Shown here in pieces: positions 7,865-16,063 of a stretch of 64,000 nucleotides of DNA. Within the stretch, counting starts at the first letter, position 1; every line of letters starts with the position of its first letter. A program made the translations under genes and the position numbers. Source of the DNA: CAIWHR01 sp963813415 (GTDB taxonomy: Bacteria; Pseudomonadota; Gammaproteobacteria; Burkholderiales; Casimicrobiaceae); the NCBI GenBank assembly GCA_963813415.1, contig CAWEYW010000003.1, positions 404,638-468,637 of the forward strand, in the 5' to 3' direction. The notes beneath the pieces were generated by a model. The model made no database searches. It was not told the origin of the DNA and saw nothing but the letters and a program-made list of their open reading frames with translations.

Positions 7865-9421
7865 GTGCACGACCATCTGATCGTTTTCGACACGACCTTG
7901 CGCGACGGGGAGCAAAGCCCCGGCGCGTCGATGACGCGTGAAGAGAAGATGCGCATCGCCCGACAGCTCGAGCGGCTGCGGATCGACGTCATCGAGGCTG
8001 GTTTCCCGGCAGCGTCCAAGGGCGACTGGGATGCGGTGCATGCGATCGCCGGGACTATCAAGGACAGCACGGTGTGCGGCCTTGCGCGCGCCAACGAGCA
8101 GGACATCGAGCGCTGCGGCGAGGCCATTCGTCCGGCGGCATCCGGTCGCGTGCACACGTTCATCGCGGCCTCGCCGATCCACATGCAGATGAAGCTGCGC
8201 ATGACGCCGGACGAGGTGCTCGCGCAGGCCGTCAAGGCGATTGCCTGGGCCCGGGCCTACACCGACGACGTCGAGTTCTCGCCCGAGGATGCCGGGCGGT
8301 CGGACCCCGATTTCCTGTGTCGCCTCATCGAGGCCGTGATCAGGGCCGGTGCCACGACCGTCAACATTCCGGACACGGTGGGCTACACGATGCCGTGGCA
8401 GTTCGGCGAGCTCATCCGCACCCTGCGCGAGCGCATCCCCAACGCCCACCGTGCGGTGTGGTCGGTGCACTGTCACAACGACCTTGGCGTCGCGGTCGCC
8501 AATTCCCTGGCAGCGGTCATGGCCGGGGCGCGGCAGGTCGAGTGCACGATCAATGGTCTCGGCGAGCGCGCGGGCAACGCGTCGCTCGAGGAAATCGTCA
8601 TGGCCGTGCGCACGCGCCGCGATCTCTTCCCGTGCACGACGCGCATCGATACGACGCAGATCGTCGCGGCCTCGAAGCTCGTGTCGGGTGTCACGGGATT
8701 CCCGGTCCAGCCGAACAAGGCGATCGTGGGCGCCAACGCTTTCGCGCACGAGTCGGGCATCCATCAGGACGGCGTGCTCAAGCACCGCGAGACCTACGAG
8801 ATCATGCGTGCCGAGGACGTGGGCTGGAACGCCAACAAGCTGGTGCTCGGAAAGCTCTCCGGCCGTAATGCGTTTCGGACCCGCCTCGTCGAGCTCGGCA
8901 TCGACGTCACCGACGACGCCATGGTCAATGTCGCCTTTGGCAAGTTCAAGGAGCTCGCCGACAAGAAAGGCGAGGTGTTCGACGAAGACCTGCACGCGTT
9001 GATGTCCGACGAAGCCGTGACCCCCGAGCACGAGCATTACCGGCTGCTCGCGCTCAAGGTCGTGTCGGAAACCGGGGCCGTGCCGACCGCGTCCGTGAAG
9101 ATTGCCGCGGGCGAGCAGGCGCTGCAGGCCGACACCCAGGGCGACGGCCCGGTCGATGCCGTGTTCAAGGGCATCGAAAGTCTCGTGCATTCCGCGGCGC
9201 GCCTGCTCCTGTACTCGGTCAACGCGATCACCACCGGCACCGATGCGCAGGGCGAGGTGACCGTCCGGCTGGAGCACGGCGGCCGCATCGTGAACGGCAA
9301 TGGCGCCGACACCGACATCATCGTGGCCTCCGCGAAGGCCTATCTCAACGCTCTCAACAAGCTGCACGCGCCCGGCCTGCGGCTCAACCCGCAGCGCGAC
9401 GCCGAGACCGAGACGGTGTGA
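7865..9421 (+). CDS. leuA: 2-isopropylmalate synthase, short (type 1) form
   Basis: A second LeuA paralogue, 518 residues from GTG 7865, of the common proteobacterial type. It starts with FDTTLRDGEQSPGASM (catalytic Arg13, Asp14), has the HCHNDLG metal site, NGLGERAGN, the GIHQDG motif and a C-terminal regulatory domain (about 390-510). The frame is open to a TTG at 7844 that overlaps the preceding stop, but GTG 7865 has GGAGGAGG at the correct distance and matches the family N-terminus. It shares only the general HMGL-like fold with the gene before it. Homocitrate or citramalate synthase are alternatives for members of this superfamily, but the overall match to LeuA type 1 is strong. Confidence 0.92.
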   Translation: MHDHLIVFDTTLRDGEQSPGASMTREEKMRIARQLERLRIDVIEAGFPAASKGDWDAVHAIAGTIKDSTVCGLARANEQDIERCGEAIRPAASGRVHTFIAASPIHMQMKLRMTPDEVLAQAVKAIAWARAYTDDVEFSPEDAGRSDPDFLCRLIEAVIRAGATTVNIPDTVGYTMPWQFGELIRTLRERIPNAHRAVWSVHCHNDLGVAVANSLAAVMAGARQVECTINGLGERAGNASLEEIVMAVRTRRDLFPCTTRIDTTQIVAASKLVSGVTGFPVQPNKAIVGANAFAHESGIHQDGVLKHRETYEIMRAEDVGWNANKLVLGKLSGRNAFRTRLVELGIDVTDDAMVNVAFGKFKELADKKGEVFDEDLHALMSDEAVTPEHEHYRLLALKVVSETGAVPTASVKIAAGEQALQADTQGDGPVDAVFKGIESLVHSAARLLLYSVNAITTGTDAQGEVTVRLEHGGRIVNGNGADTDIIVASAKAYLNALNKLHAPGLRLNPQRDAETETV

Positions 9422-9427
9422 CGCATG

Positions 9428-9448
9428 CCCGCGGCGCGGTGCCGCGGG
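9428..9448 (+). terminator. GC hairpin after the second leuA
   Basis: CCCGCGGC (9428-9435) and GCCGCGGG (9441-9448) form an 8-bp stem with a 5-nt loop, 6 bp after the leuA stop. There is no T-tract, so it may end transcription inefficiently or protect the 3' end. Confidence 0.4.
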
Positions 9449-9507
9449 AATCCTGCACGCCGCACGCCCGCTGCGCGGCCGGGGCGGCCGGGGAGAGCGC
9501 GCTCTGC

Positions 9508-9513
9508 TAGAAT
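9508..9513 (+). promoter_or_regulatory. -10 element upstream of aceB
   Basis: TAGAAT lies 58 bp before the aceB start in an otherwise GC-rich spacer. No clear -35 is visible at 16-18 bp upstream. Confidence 0.4.
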
Positions 9514-9571
9514 TTTGCAGCGCAATAACGGCCGCGATCTGCTGCCGTCGTCCACCTTCGCGAGTCCAGCC

Positions 9572-11215
9572 ATGTCCCCCATCGACACTCCTTCGCACGC
9601 CCGCGGTGCTTCCGGCTCCGGCCCGCAGTTCGGCCCCGGCGTCGAGATCACCGGACGCATCACGCCCGAATTCGCCGAGATCCTGACTCCCGAGGCGGTC
9701 GCGTTCGCGGTCGGTCTGCAGCGTGCCTTCGGCCACCGGCGCGAACAGTTGCTCGCGCGGCGCGCGGCGCGCCAGGCCGAATTCGACGCTGGCCGACTGC
9801 CGGACTTCCTGGCCGAGACGCGTGGCATCCGGGAGAGCGACTGGACCTGCGCACCGGTGCCGGCCGACATCCAGGACCGCCGCGTCGAGATCACCGGCCC
9901 GGTCGATCGCAAGATGATCGTCAACGCGCTCAATTCGGGTGCGCAGGTGTTCATGGCGGACTTCGAGGACGCCAACACTCCCCGCTGGGACAACAACATC
10001 CAGGGTCACATCAACCTGCGCGACGCGATCCGCCGGCGCATCGACTTCACGTCGCCCGAGGGCAAGCGGTACGCGCTCGGTCAGAAGACGGCCGTGCTGT
10101 TCGTGCGGCCGCGGGGCTGGCATCTCCCCGAGAAGCACGTGCGCGTGGACGGCCAGCCCCTATCGGGCGGCATCTTCGACTTCGCGCTGTACTTCTTCCA
10201 TAACGCGAAGGAGCTGCTGGCCCGCGGCAGCGGTCCGTATTTCTACCTGCCGAAGCTGGAGAGCCACCTCGAGGCGCGGCTGTGGAACGACATCTTCGTG
10301 ATGGCCCAGGACACGCTTGGAATCCCGCGCGGCTCCATCAAGGCGACGGTACTGATCGAGACCGTTGTCGCGGCCTTCGAGATGGACGAGATCCTCTGGG
10401 AGCTGCGCGAGCACTCCGCTGGGCTCAACGCCGGGCGCTGGGACTACATCTTCAGCTGCATCAAGAAATTCCGGAACAACCGCGACTTCTGCCTCGCCGA
10501 CCGGATGCTGGTCACGATGACGACGCATTTCATGAGGAGCTACGCGGAGCTCCTGATCAAGACCTGCCACCGGCGCAACATCCATGCGATGGGCGGCATG
10601 GCCGCGCAGATCCCCGTGAAGAACGACGAGGCGGCGAATGCCGAGGCCTTCGCGAAGGTCAAGGCCGACAAGGAGCGCGAGGCCACCTACGGCCACGACG
10701 GCACGTGGGTCGCGCATCCGGGACTCGTGCCCGTCGCGCTCGAGGCCTTCAACCGGCTGATGCCCACACCGAATCAGATCGCTCTCAAGCGACGCGACGA
10801 TGTGCGCGTGACGGCCGCGGATCTGCTGCGGTTCGAGCCCGAGTCGCCGATCACCGAGAAGGGCCTGCGGCTCAACATCAACGTGGCCATCCAGTACATC
10901 GGCGCATGGCTCGCCGGCCAGGGCGCGGTGCCGATCTTCAACCTGATGGAAGATGCCGCCACGGCGGAGATCTCGCGCTCGCAGGTGTGGCAATGGATCC
11001 GCTCGCCGAAGGGTGTGCTCGACGATGGCCGCAAGGTCACCAAAGTGATGGTCGCAGCGATGATCCCGGAGGAAATGGGGCGTATTCGCGAGATCCTCGG
11101 CGGCGCATTCAGCGCCGGCCGCTACGACGAAGCCGCAGGCATCTTCGCCAACCTCGTGAACGACGACAGCTTCATCGAGTTCCTGACGCTGCCCGCCTAC
11201 GAACGCATCGACTGA
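9572..11215 (+). CDS. aceB: malate synthase A (glyoxylate cycle)
   Basis: AceB condenses glyoxylate and acetyl-CoA to malate, allowing growth on acetate and fatty acids. At 547 residues it fits isoform A rather than the larger G form. The family signature is visible as REHSAGLNAGRWDYIFS, and the barrel contains ADFEDANTP and VLIETVVAAFEMDEI, which provide catalytic and Mg-binding acidic residues. ATG 9572 was preferred over the open frame from 9425, which would have an Arg-rich unconserved extension. No isocitrate lyase gene is in the window, so its partner must be elsewhere. It has its own -10 element and appears monocistronic. Confidence 0.96.
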   Translation: MSPIDTPSHARGASGSGPQFGPGVEITGRITPEFAEILTPEAVAFAVGLQRAFGHRREQLLARRAARQAEFDAGRLPDFLAETRGIRESDWTCAPVPADIQDRRVEITGPVDRKMIVNALNSGAQVFMADFEDANTPRWDNNIQGHINLRDAIRRRIDFTSPEGKRYALGQKTAVLFVRPRGWHLPEKHVRVDGQPLSGGIFDFALYFFHNAKELLARGSGPYFYLPKLESHLEARLWNDIFVMAQDTLGIPRGSIKATVLIETVVAAFEMDEILWELREHSAGLNAGRWDYIFSCIKKFRNNRDFCLADRMLVTMTTHFMRSYAELLIKTCHRRNIHAMGGMAAQIPVKNDEAANAEAFAKVKADKEREATYGHDGTWVAHPGLVPVALEAFNRLMPTPNQIALKRRDDVRVTAADLLRFEPESPITEKGLRLNINVAIQYIGAWLAGQGAVPIFNLMEDAATAEISRSQVWQWIRSPKGVLDDGRKVTKVMVAAMIPEEMGRIREILGGAFSAGRYDEAAGIFANLVNDDSFIEFLTLPAYERID

Positions 11216-11408
11216 TCCTCGTGCCGCGAGCTCGGCGCCGCAGTGACCACGCTTCAGGCGTGCTGCCGATTGACGCAGCCTATCGGTGAGATCGGCGCAA
11301 TCGATTGGACGAACGGTCCGTGGCGCGCGTAAAGTGCATCGTTCCAGGGCCGTCGTTTTCAGGCGCCGCCGATCGGCCGGCGCCCCTGCAACGAAAGAGG
11401 AGGCATCA

Positions 11409-11831
11409 ATGGCAAATCTCAAAGGCACCAAGACCCACGACAACCTGAAGGCCGCGTTCGCCGGCGAGTCGCAAGCCAATCGCCGTTATCTCTACTTCGC
11501 CAGCAAGGCGGACGTCGAGGGACAGAACGATGTCGCCGCGCTGTTTCGCTCGACCGCGGAAGGCGAGACCGGGCACGCGCATGGTCATCTCGATTACCTT
11601 GCGCAGGTCGGTGACCCCGCGACGGATCTGCCGATCGGCTCCAGCCGCAACAACCTGAAGGCCGCCGTGGCCGGCGAAACGCACGAATACACCGACATGT
11701 ACCCGGGCATGGCCAAGGCGGCGCGCACGGAGGGCTTCGACGAGATCGCCGACTGGTTCGAAACGCTGGCCAAGGCCGAGCGCTCGCACGCCAACCGGTT
11801 CCAGAAGGCGCTGGACGCCCTGACCGACTGA
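11409..11831 (+). CDS. rubrerythrin family protein (ferritin-like diiron domain only)
   Basis: A 140-residue ferritin-like protein with repeated diiron-ligand pairs: AGESQANRRY near residue 20, EGETGHAHGH near 55, AGETHEY near 96 and AKAERSHANRF near 128. The rubredoxin-like Cys4 domain of classical rubrerythrin is absent, so electrons must come from a partner. Such proteins reduce peroxide in the cytoplasm. ATG 11409 follows AAAGAGGAGG. The next two genes, an Fe-S/CCG-domain protein and DUF3501, form a recurring cassette with this gene in betaproteobacteria; the Fe-S protein is the obvious candidate reductant (inference). Confidence 0.92.
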   Translation: MANLKGTKTHDNLKAAFAGESQANRRYLYFASKADVEGQNDVAALFRSTAEGETGHAHGHLDYLAQVGDPATDLPIGSSRNNLKAAVAGETHEYTDMYPGMAKAARTEGFDEIADWFETLAKAERSHANRFQKALDALTD

Positions 11832-11840
11832 GGCATTCGC

Positions 11841-11876
11841 GCACCGGGGCAGGCGACGCGCGTGCCTGCCCGGTGC
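11841..11876 (+). terminator. long GC hairpin between rubrerythrin and Fe-S protein genes
   Basis: GCACCGGGGCAGGC (11841-11854) pairs with GCCTGCCCGGTGC (11864-11876), about 13 bp with one bulged G, around a 9-nt loop. It starts 9 bp after the rubrerythrin stop. No T-run follows; it could partly terminate or stabilise the upstream message so that rubrerythrin is made in excess of the downstream proteins. Confidence 0.5.
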
Positions 11877-11952
11877 GCCGCCGGCGGCGCGTGTGCCGGC
11901 ATCCCGCAGCACCTTTCCACGCGACCAAAGCGCGGTCCCGGACCCCCTCATC

Positions 11953-13296
11953 ATGGCTGCACGCGAAGGTAGCCTCGACGCCCCGACGCGCCATTCGGTC
12001 GACTGGCGCCATCCCGATTACACGGCCGACGAGCCCGTATACGCGGAGATGCACCGCGTCTTCGATATCTGTCACGGCTGCCGGCGGTGCGTAAGTCTCT
12101 GCAACGCGTTCCCAACGCTGTTCGATCTGGTCGACAACAACCCGACCATGGACGTCGAGGGTGTCGCCAGGGCGGACTACTGGAAGGTCGTCGATCAGTG
12201 CTACCTGTGCGACGTGTGCTACATGACCAAGTGTCCGTACGTTCCGCCGCACCCGTGGAACGTCGACTTTCCGCATCTCATGCTGCGCGGGAAGGCGAAG
12301 AAATTCCGCGAGCACGGCGCGCGTTTCCGCGACCGGATGCTGACCAGCACCGACCGGATGGGCAAGCTTGCCTCCATTCCGGTGGTGGTGAAAATGGTCA
12401 ACGCGGTGAATGGCAATCCGGCGGCGCGCAAGGCGATGGAGAAGGCGCTGGGGATTGCCTCCGAGGCGCGGCTGCCGCCCTACGACAGCGCCCATTTCCG
12501 CGACACGACGAAGCCCACGCTGGCGTGGCCCGTGCGCGACGGACAGCGCACGCCTGGCAAGGTCGTCGTCTTCGCGACCTGTTACATCAACTACAACGAA
12601 CCTGGCATCGGCCATGATCTCGTGCGCGTGCTCGTGCACAACGAGGTGCCGTATCGCCTTCTTGACAAGGAAGCGTGCTGCGGCATGCCGAAGCTCGAGC
12701 TGGGCGATCTCGAGAGCGTCGAGCGCCTGAAGGACATCAACATCCCGCAGCTCGCGGCATTCGCGCGCGACGGCTACGCGATCCTCACGGGTGTGCCCTC
12801 GTGCACGCTCATGTACAAGCAGGAGTTGCCGCTGCTGTTTCCCGAGGACGAGAACGTGCAGGCGGTCGCCGCCGCGATGTTCGATCCGTTCGAGTATTTC
12901 GTGCTGCGGGACAAGGACGGCCTGCTCAGGAAGGACTTCAAGCGTCCGCTCGGCAAGGTCAGCTATCACATTCCCTGTCACTCGCGCGTGCAGAACACCG
13001 GGCAGAAGACGCGAGAGGTGCTCGAGTGGATCCCCGGTACGTCGGTGAATACGGTCGAGCGCTGCGCGGGACACGACGGCACGTGGGGGATCAAGGCGGA
13101 GTACTACGGCGACTCGATGAAGATCGGCCGGCCCGTGTTCAAGCGCATGGCCGAAGGTGATCCGGATTACGTGGCCTCCGATTGTCCCATTGCAGGACGG
13201 CGGATCCAGCACGGCATCGATCTGGCCGGCGCGCCGCATCACGAGCGCAAGGAACATCCGTTGACCCTGCTGCGCATCGCCTACGGCCTGGACTGA
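11953..13296 (+). CDS. Fe-S protein with two ferredoxin clusters and CCG domains (GlpC/HdrD-like)
   Basis: A 447-residue cytoplasmic electron-transfer protein. Two [4Fe-4S] motifs lie near the N-terminus: C40, C43, C46, C50 and C83, C86, C89, C94, the latter followed by PYVPPHPW. The C-terminal two thirds carry the cysteine-rich (CCG-type) domains of GlpC, HdrD and LutA-like proteins, visible as KEACCGMPKLE and later IPCHSRVQNTG plus ERCAGHDG. These domains bind or transfer electrons at unusual Fe-S sites. There is no membrane segment. ATG 11953 gives MAAREGSLDA; upstream in-frame starts lie in the hairpin region. Rubrerythrin precedes and DUF3501 follows. It is probably the electron donor to rubrerythrin, not a true glycerol-3-phosphate dehydrogenase subunit (inference). 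Confidence 0.85.
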   Translation: MAAREGSLDAPTRHSVDWRHPDYTADEPVYAEMHRVFDICHGCRRCVSLCNAFPTLFDLVDNNPTMDVEGVARADYWKVVDQCYLCDVCYMTKCPYVPPHPWNVDFPHLMLRGKAKKFREHGARFRDRMLTSTDRMGKLASIPVVVKMVNAVNGNPAARKAMEKALGIASEARLPPYDSAHFRDTTKPTLAWPVRDGQRTPGKVVVFATCYINYNEPGIGHDLVRVLVHNEVPYRLLDKEACCGMPKLELGDLESVERLKDINIPQLAAFARDGYAILTGVPSCTLMYKQELPLLFPEDENVQAVAAAMFDPFEYFVLRDKDGLLRKDFKRPLGKVSYHIPCHSRVQNTGQKTREVLEWIPGTSVNTVERCAGHDGTWGIKAEYYGDSMKIGRPVFKRMAEGDPDYVASDCPIAGRRIQHGIDLAGAPHHERKEHPLTLLRIAYGLD

Positions 13297-13308
13297 CGAG
13301 TACGTAGC

Positions 13309-13324
13309 GCCCGGCATGCCGGGC
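13309..13324. repeat. 16-bp perfect palindrome between Fe-S and DUF3501 genes
   Basis: GCCCGGCATGCCGGGC is self-complementary and sits in the 51-bp spacer. It could form a small hairpin in the mRNA or be an operator; nothing else supports either role. Confidence 0.5.
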
Positions 13325-13347
13325 ATTCCACGCAGACGGAGAGCGCC

Positions 13348-13932
13348 ATGCCACGCATCACGCGCGAAAGCCTCATGACCCTCGAAGCCTACGCCAAGGC
13401 GCGCAAGGAGTTCCGCGCCAAAGTGCTGGAGCACAAGAAGCCGCGCACCGTGCACCTCGGCGAGCACCTCACGCTGCTGTTCGAGGACGAGCTCACGATC
13501 CGCTACCAGGTCCAGGAGATGCTGCGGGTGGAGAAGATGTTCGAGGAAGCGGGGATCCAGGACGAGCTGGATGCCTACAACCCGCTGATCCCCGATGGCT
13601 CGAATTTCAAGGCGACACTCCTGCTCGAGTACGAGGACGTCGAGGAGCGCAAGAGCGCGCTGCAGACGCTGAAGGGCATCGAGGACCGCGTGTACGTACA
13701 GGTGGAAGGCTGCCCGCGCGTGTACGCCATCGCCGACGAGGATCTCGAGCGCGAGAACGAGCAGAAGACGTCAGCCGTGCACTTCGTCCGCTTCGAGCTC
13801 ACGCCGGAGATGGTGGCGGCGCTCAAGTATGGCGTTGCGCTTGGCGTCGGCGTGGACCATCCCGCCTATACCGCGCAGCTCGCTGCGGTACCGCGGGAGA
13901 CGCGCGCCGCGCTGCTCGCAGACCTGGCCTGA
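13348..13932 (+). CDS. DUF3501 family protein
   Basis: A 194-residue protein of the DUF3501 family, recognised by the MPRITRESLMTLEAYAK start, the HLGEHLTLLFEDE segment and the RYQVQEMLRVE segment. It is soluble, acidic and without Cys clusters or membrane segments, apart from isolated Cys residues. Function is unknown. It is the third gene of a rubrerythrin / Fe-S protein / DUF3501 cassette found together in many betaproteobacteria, implying a role in peroxide detoxification or in assembling the redox pair (inference from linkage). ATG 13348 follows ACGGAGAG. Confidence 0.88.
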   Translation: MPRITRESLMTLEAYAKARKEFRAKVLEHKKPRTVHLGEHLTLLFEDELTIRYQVQEMLRVEKMFEEAGIQDELDAYNPLIPDGSNFKATLLLEYEDVEERKSALQTLKGIEDRVYVQVEGCPRVYAIADEDLERENEQKTSAVHFVRFELTPEMVAALKYGVALGVGVDHPAYTAQLAAVPRETRAALLADLA

Positions 13933-13963
13933 AGCGCGGGCCAGGCTCGATCCACGTGCGGGC

Positions 13964-14512
13964 TTACCCGCCGCGCTCGATCCGCGCTTCCCAGTCCTGG
14001 CGACTGATCGCGCGGATGCAGAGGGATTCCGGCGGCCCGCCGCGATGCGACCGCCGCTCACGCCCGACCTCGCGCAGGCCGCACTTCTCCATCACCCTTC
14101 CGGACGCCGTATTGCGGGCGAGGTGCGTGGCCTGCACGAGTTCCAGATCGAGGCACGAGAAGGCGAGGGCGAGCCCGGTTGCGAGCGCCGCCGTCGCGTA
14201 GCCCTTGCCCCAGTACGGCATACCGATCCAGTAGCCGAGCATGTCGGCAGTGCGTGGGTGCGGGCGTAGGCCGAACGCCCCGATCAGGATCTCGTCGGTG
14301 CGCCGGAGCACCGCGTACGTGTGCTCGGTCGGGGCCTCCGTCTCGTGCGTGGCGATCCATTCCCGCGCCAGCGCCTCCGAGTACGGGTGCGGAATGAGGC
14401 TGGTCATTTCCGCGACTTCGCGGGCGCCGCAAAGCTGCGCCACGCGTGGCGCATCGGCGGGCGCAAACGCGCGGAGCACGATCGGGCCGTAGGCGACCCG
14501 CACCGGGAGCAT
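13964..14512 (-). CDS. GNAT N-acetyltransferase, RimJ/RimL-like
   Basis: A 182-residue acetyltransferase of the RimJ/RimL (Acetyltransf_3) type. It begins with a typical first strand (GPIVLRAFAPADAPRVAQL). The acetyl-CoA-binding region reads YWIGMPYWGKGYATAAL, corresponding to motif A (Q/RxxGxG/A in canonical form), and ends in NTASGRVMEKCGLREVG, the conserved C-terminal helix/strand of this subgroup. Substrate is unknown: ribosomal proteins, other protein N-termini or small amines are all possible. It is convergent with DUF3501 and 16 bp upstream of yajQ's 3' end on the same strand, so yajQ is likely transcribed first and this gene second. Confidence 0.88.
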   Translation of the reverse strand: MLPVRVAYGPIVLRAFAPADAPRVAQLCGAREVAEMTSLIPHPYSEALAREWIATHETEAPTEHTYAVLRRTDEILIGAFGLRPHPRTADMLGYWIGMPYWGKGYATAALATGLALAFSCLDLELVQATHLARNTASGRVMEKCGLREVGRERRSHRGGPPESLCIRAISRQDWEARIERGG

Positions 14513-14528
14513 GGCGGGGGCGCCGCGA

Positions 14529-15014
14529 TCAGTCGCGGAAGTTGCTGAACTGCACCGGAAAATCGGTGATGCTCTTCTTCACGAGTGCGATGGCGTTCTG
14601 CAGTTCATCGCGCTTGGCGCCCGACACCCGCACGGCATCGCCCTGGATGCTCGCCTGAACCTTGAGCTTGCTGTCCTTCATGAGCTTCACCACCTTCTTG
14701 GCGAGCTCCTGCTCGATGCCTTCGCGGACGGTGATGACCTGCTTCACCTTGTTGCCCGAGACCTTCTCCACGTCGCCGTGTTTGAGCGCGCGCACGTCCA
14801 CCCCGCGCTTCGCGAGCTTTGCCGTGAGGATGTCCGTGACCTGCGACAGCTTGAACTCGTCGTCGGCGAAGAGGGTGAGCGTCTTCTCGGCGTGCTCGAC
14901 GCGGGCATCGGAGCCCTTGAAGTCGAAGCGCGTGGTCAGCTCCTTGTTGGCCTGGTCGAGTGCATTGCGCACCTCGACCTGGTTGATCTCCGAAACGATG
15001 TCGAACGATGGCAT
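14529..15014 (-). CDS. yajQ: YajQ family nucleotide-binding protein (UPF0234/DUF520)
   Basis: A 161-residue member of the YajQ family: MPSFDIVSEINQVEVRNALD at the start and the TRFDFKG motif near residue 30 are diagnostic. The fold is two RNP-like domains. Members bind nucleic acid or nucleotides, and homologues in Xanthomonas and Pseudomonas bind cyclic di-GMP and act in transcriptional control. ATG 15014 was chosen over a longer open frame to 15134 because it matches the family start and follows AGAAAG at the correct distance. A diguanylate cyclase lies 6 kb away, but no direct link is visible. Confidence 0.95.
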   Translation of the reverse strand: MPSFDIVSEINQVEVRNALDQANKELTTRFDFKGSDARVEHAEKTLTLFADDEFKLSQVTDILTAKLAKRGVDVRALKHGDVEKVSGNKVKQVITVREGIEQELAKKVVKLMKDSKLKVQASIQGDAVRVSGAKRDELQNAIALVKKSITDFPVQFSNFRD

Positions 15015-15306
15015 TGCTTTCTCCCCATGGGTCGTTGCGCGCGGCGATGTGCACCGCAAACGGGCCGCAACAACACCGCCGCGGTGCCCGCAATGATAGG
15101 TAATTTTTGCAAGCCGCGATGCCGTAGAACGCACGCCATCCCGATATCAGCGTGCGATGCAGAATCGCCGAACCGGGTGCAGGACGCTTTGTTCCCTGCG
15201 CAGCGCCCGAGGCTCAGTCGTGCATGATGCACCGATCGCATGCGGCGCGCATTCGGAATGGCTCTTGCTTGCGTTCGGTGGTGACCGTTCACTCTGGAGA
15301 CGCAAC

Positions 15307-15816
15307 ATGCCACGCGGTGACAAATCGAAATACACGGGGAAGCAGGACCGGCAGGCCGATCACATCGAAGAGGGCTACGAGAAACGCGGCCTGCCGAAGA
15401 AGGAAGCCGAGCGTCGGGCCTGGGCAACCGTCAACAAGATTTCGGGCGGCGGCAAGAAGAGCGGATCGGGGCGCGGCCGGAAGGAGGACAAGGAACCGGA
15501 GCGCAAGGGTGGCCGCAAGGGCGGCGCGAGCAGGAAGGTCGCCGCGAAAAAGTCCACCGGCGCGAAGTCTGGCGCACGGAAGCGCGCAACGAAGAAGAGC
15601 AACTCCCGCACGACCGGCGCCCGCAAGACCAGCGCCCGCAAGACCGGCGCCCGCAAGACCAGCGCCCGCAAGACCAGCGCCCGCAAGACCGGCGCCCGCA
15701 AGACCGGCGCCCGCAAGACCGGCGCCCGCAAGACCAGCGCCCGCAAGACCAGCGCCCGTAAGGCCGGTACGAGCAAGCGGGCGCGCAAGTCTTCGGGCAG
15801 CCAGTCTTCGCGCTAG
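15307..15816 (+). CDS. basic histone-H1-like protein with T[G/S]ARK repeats
   Basis: A 169-residue, extremely basic protein. Residues 1-57 form a conserved small domain (MPRGDKSKYTGKQ, HIEEGYEKRG, AERRAWATVNK) found in proteins often labelled plasmid stabilisation protein. The rest is low complexity Lys/Arg/Ala/Gly/Ser, with ten perfect five-residue units of Thr-Gly/Ser-Ala-Arg-Lys (residues 103-152). It resembles bacterial H1-like (AlgP/HctB-type) nucleoid proteins and probably binds DNA or RNA through its tail. ATG 15307 follows CTGGAGACGC. The stop is 248 bp before argG, and the gene appears monocistronic. Function is inferred from composition only. Confidence 0.82.
   Translation: MPRGDKSKYTGKQDRQADHIEEGYEKRGLPKKEAERRAWATVNKISGGGKKSGSGRGRKEDKEPERKGGRKGGASRKVAAKKSTGAKSGARKRATKKSNSRTTGARKTSARKTGARKTSARKTSARKTGARKTGARKTGARKTSARKTSARKAGTSKRARKSSGSQSSR
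15613..15762 (+). repeat. ten tandem copies of a 15-bp repeat inside the H1-like gene
   Basis: Ten uninterrupted units of ACC(G/A)GCGCCCGCAAG encode Thr-(Gly/Ser)-Ala-Arg-Lys. Units differ almost only at the G/A that switches Gly and Ser, plus one silent C-to-T in the last copy. Near identity at the DNA level shows recent expansion, and the copy number is likely to vary between strains. Confidence 0.95.
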
Positions 15817-16019
15817 CGTCCCGCCACGGATTGCCCGGTATCGGGCCAAGAGGAAAACCCAACACGCTGGTGACGAACCACGCATCGGCGGCGCCGCGGG
15901 TGTGACGGGCGGCGGCGCCGGCAGACGTGGCGCACGCGGCGAGCCGCCCGCCCCGCGGGCATTTGGATTGCTATCTCTCCCGCAGCAACGGTTCCGGCGG
16001 GCGCAGGGTCGGCGTCGGA

Positions 16020-16025
16020 TAGAAT
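16020..16025 (+). promoter_or_regulatory. -10 element upstream of argG
   Basis: TAGAAT ends 38 bp before the argG ATG. No convincing -35 hexamer or ArgR box can be seen. Confidence 0.4.
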
Positions 16026-16063
16026 CAAAGGTTCGGCGCACTGCGCCTCCCTGATTCGTCTCC

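Noticed and set aside
7721..10138. Minus-strand ORF of 805 codons across both leuA and aceB
   Set aside because: Antisense shadow of conserved genes; no recognisable domain.
15613..15762. CRISPR-like array
   Set aside because: Units are 15 bp, contiguous and lack spacers; they are an in-frame coding tandem repeat.
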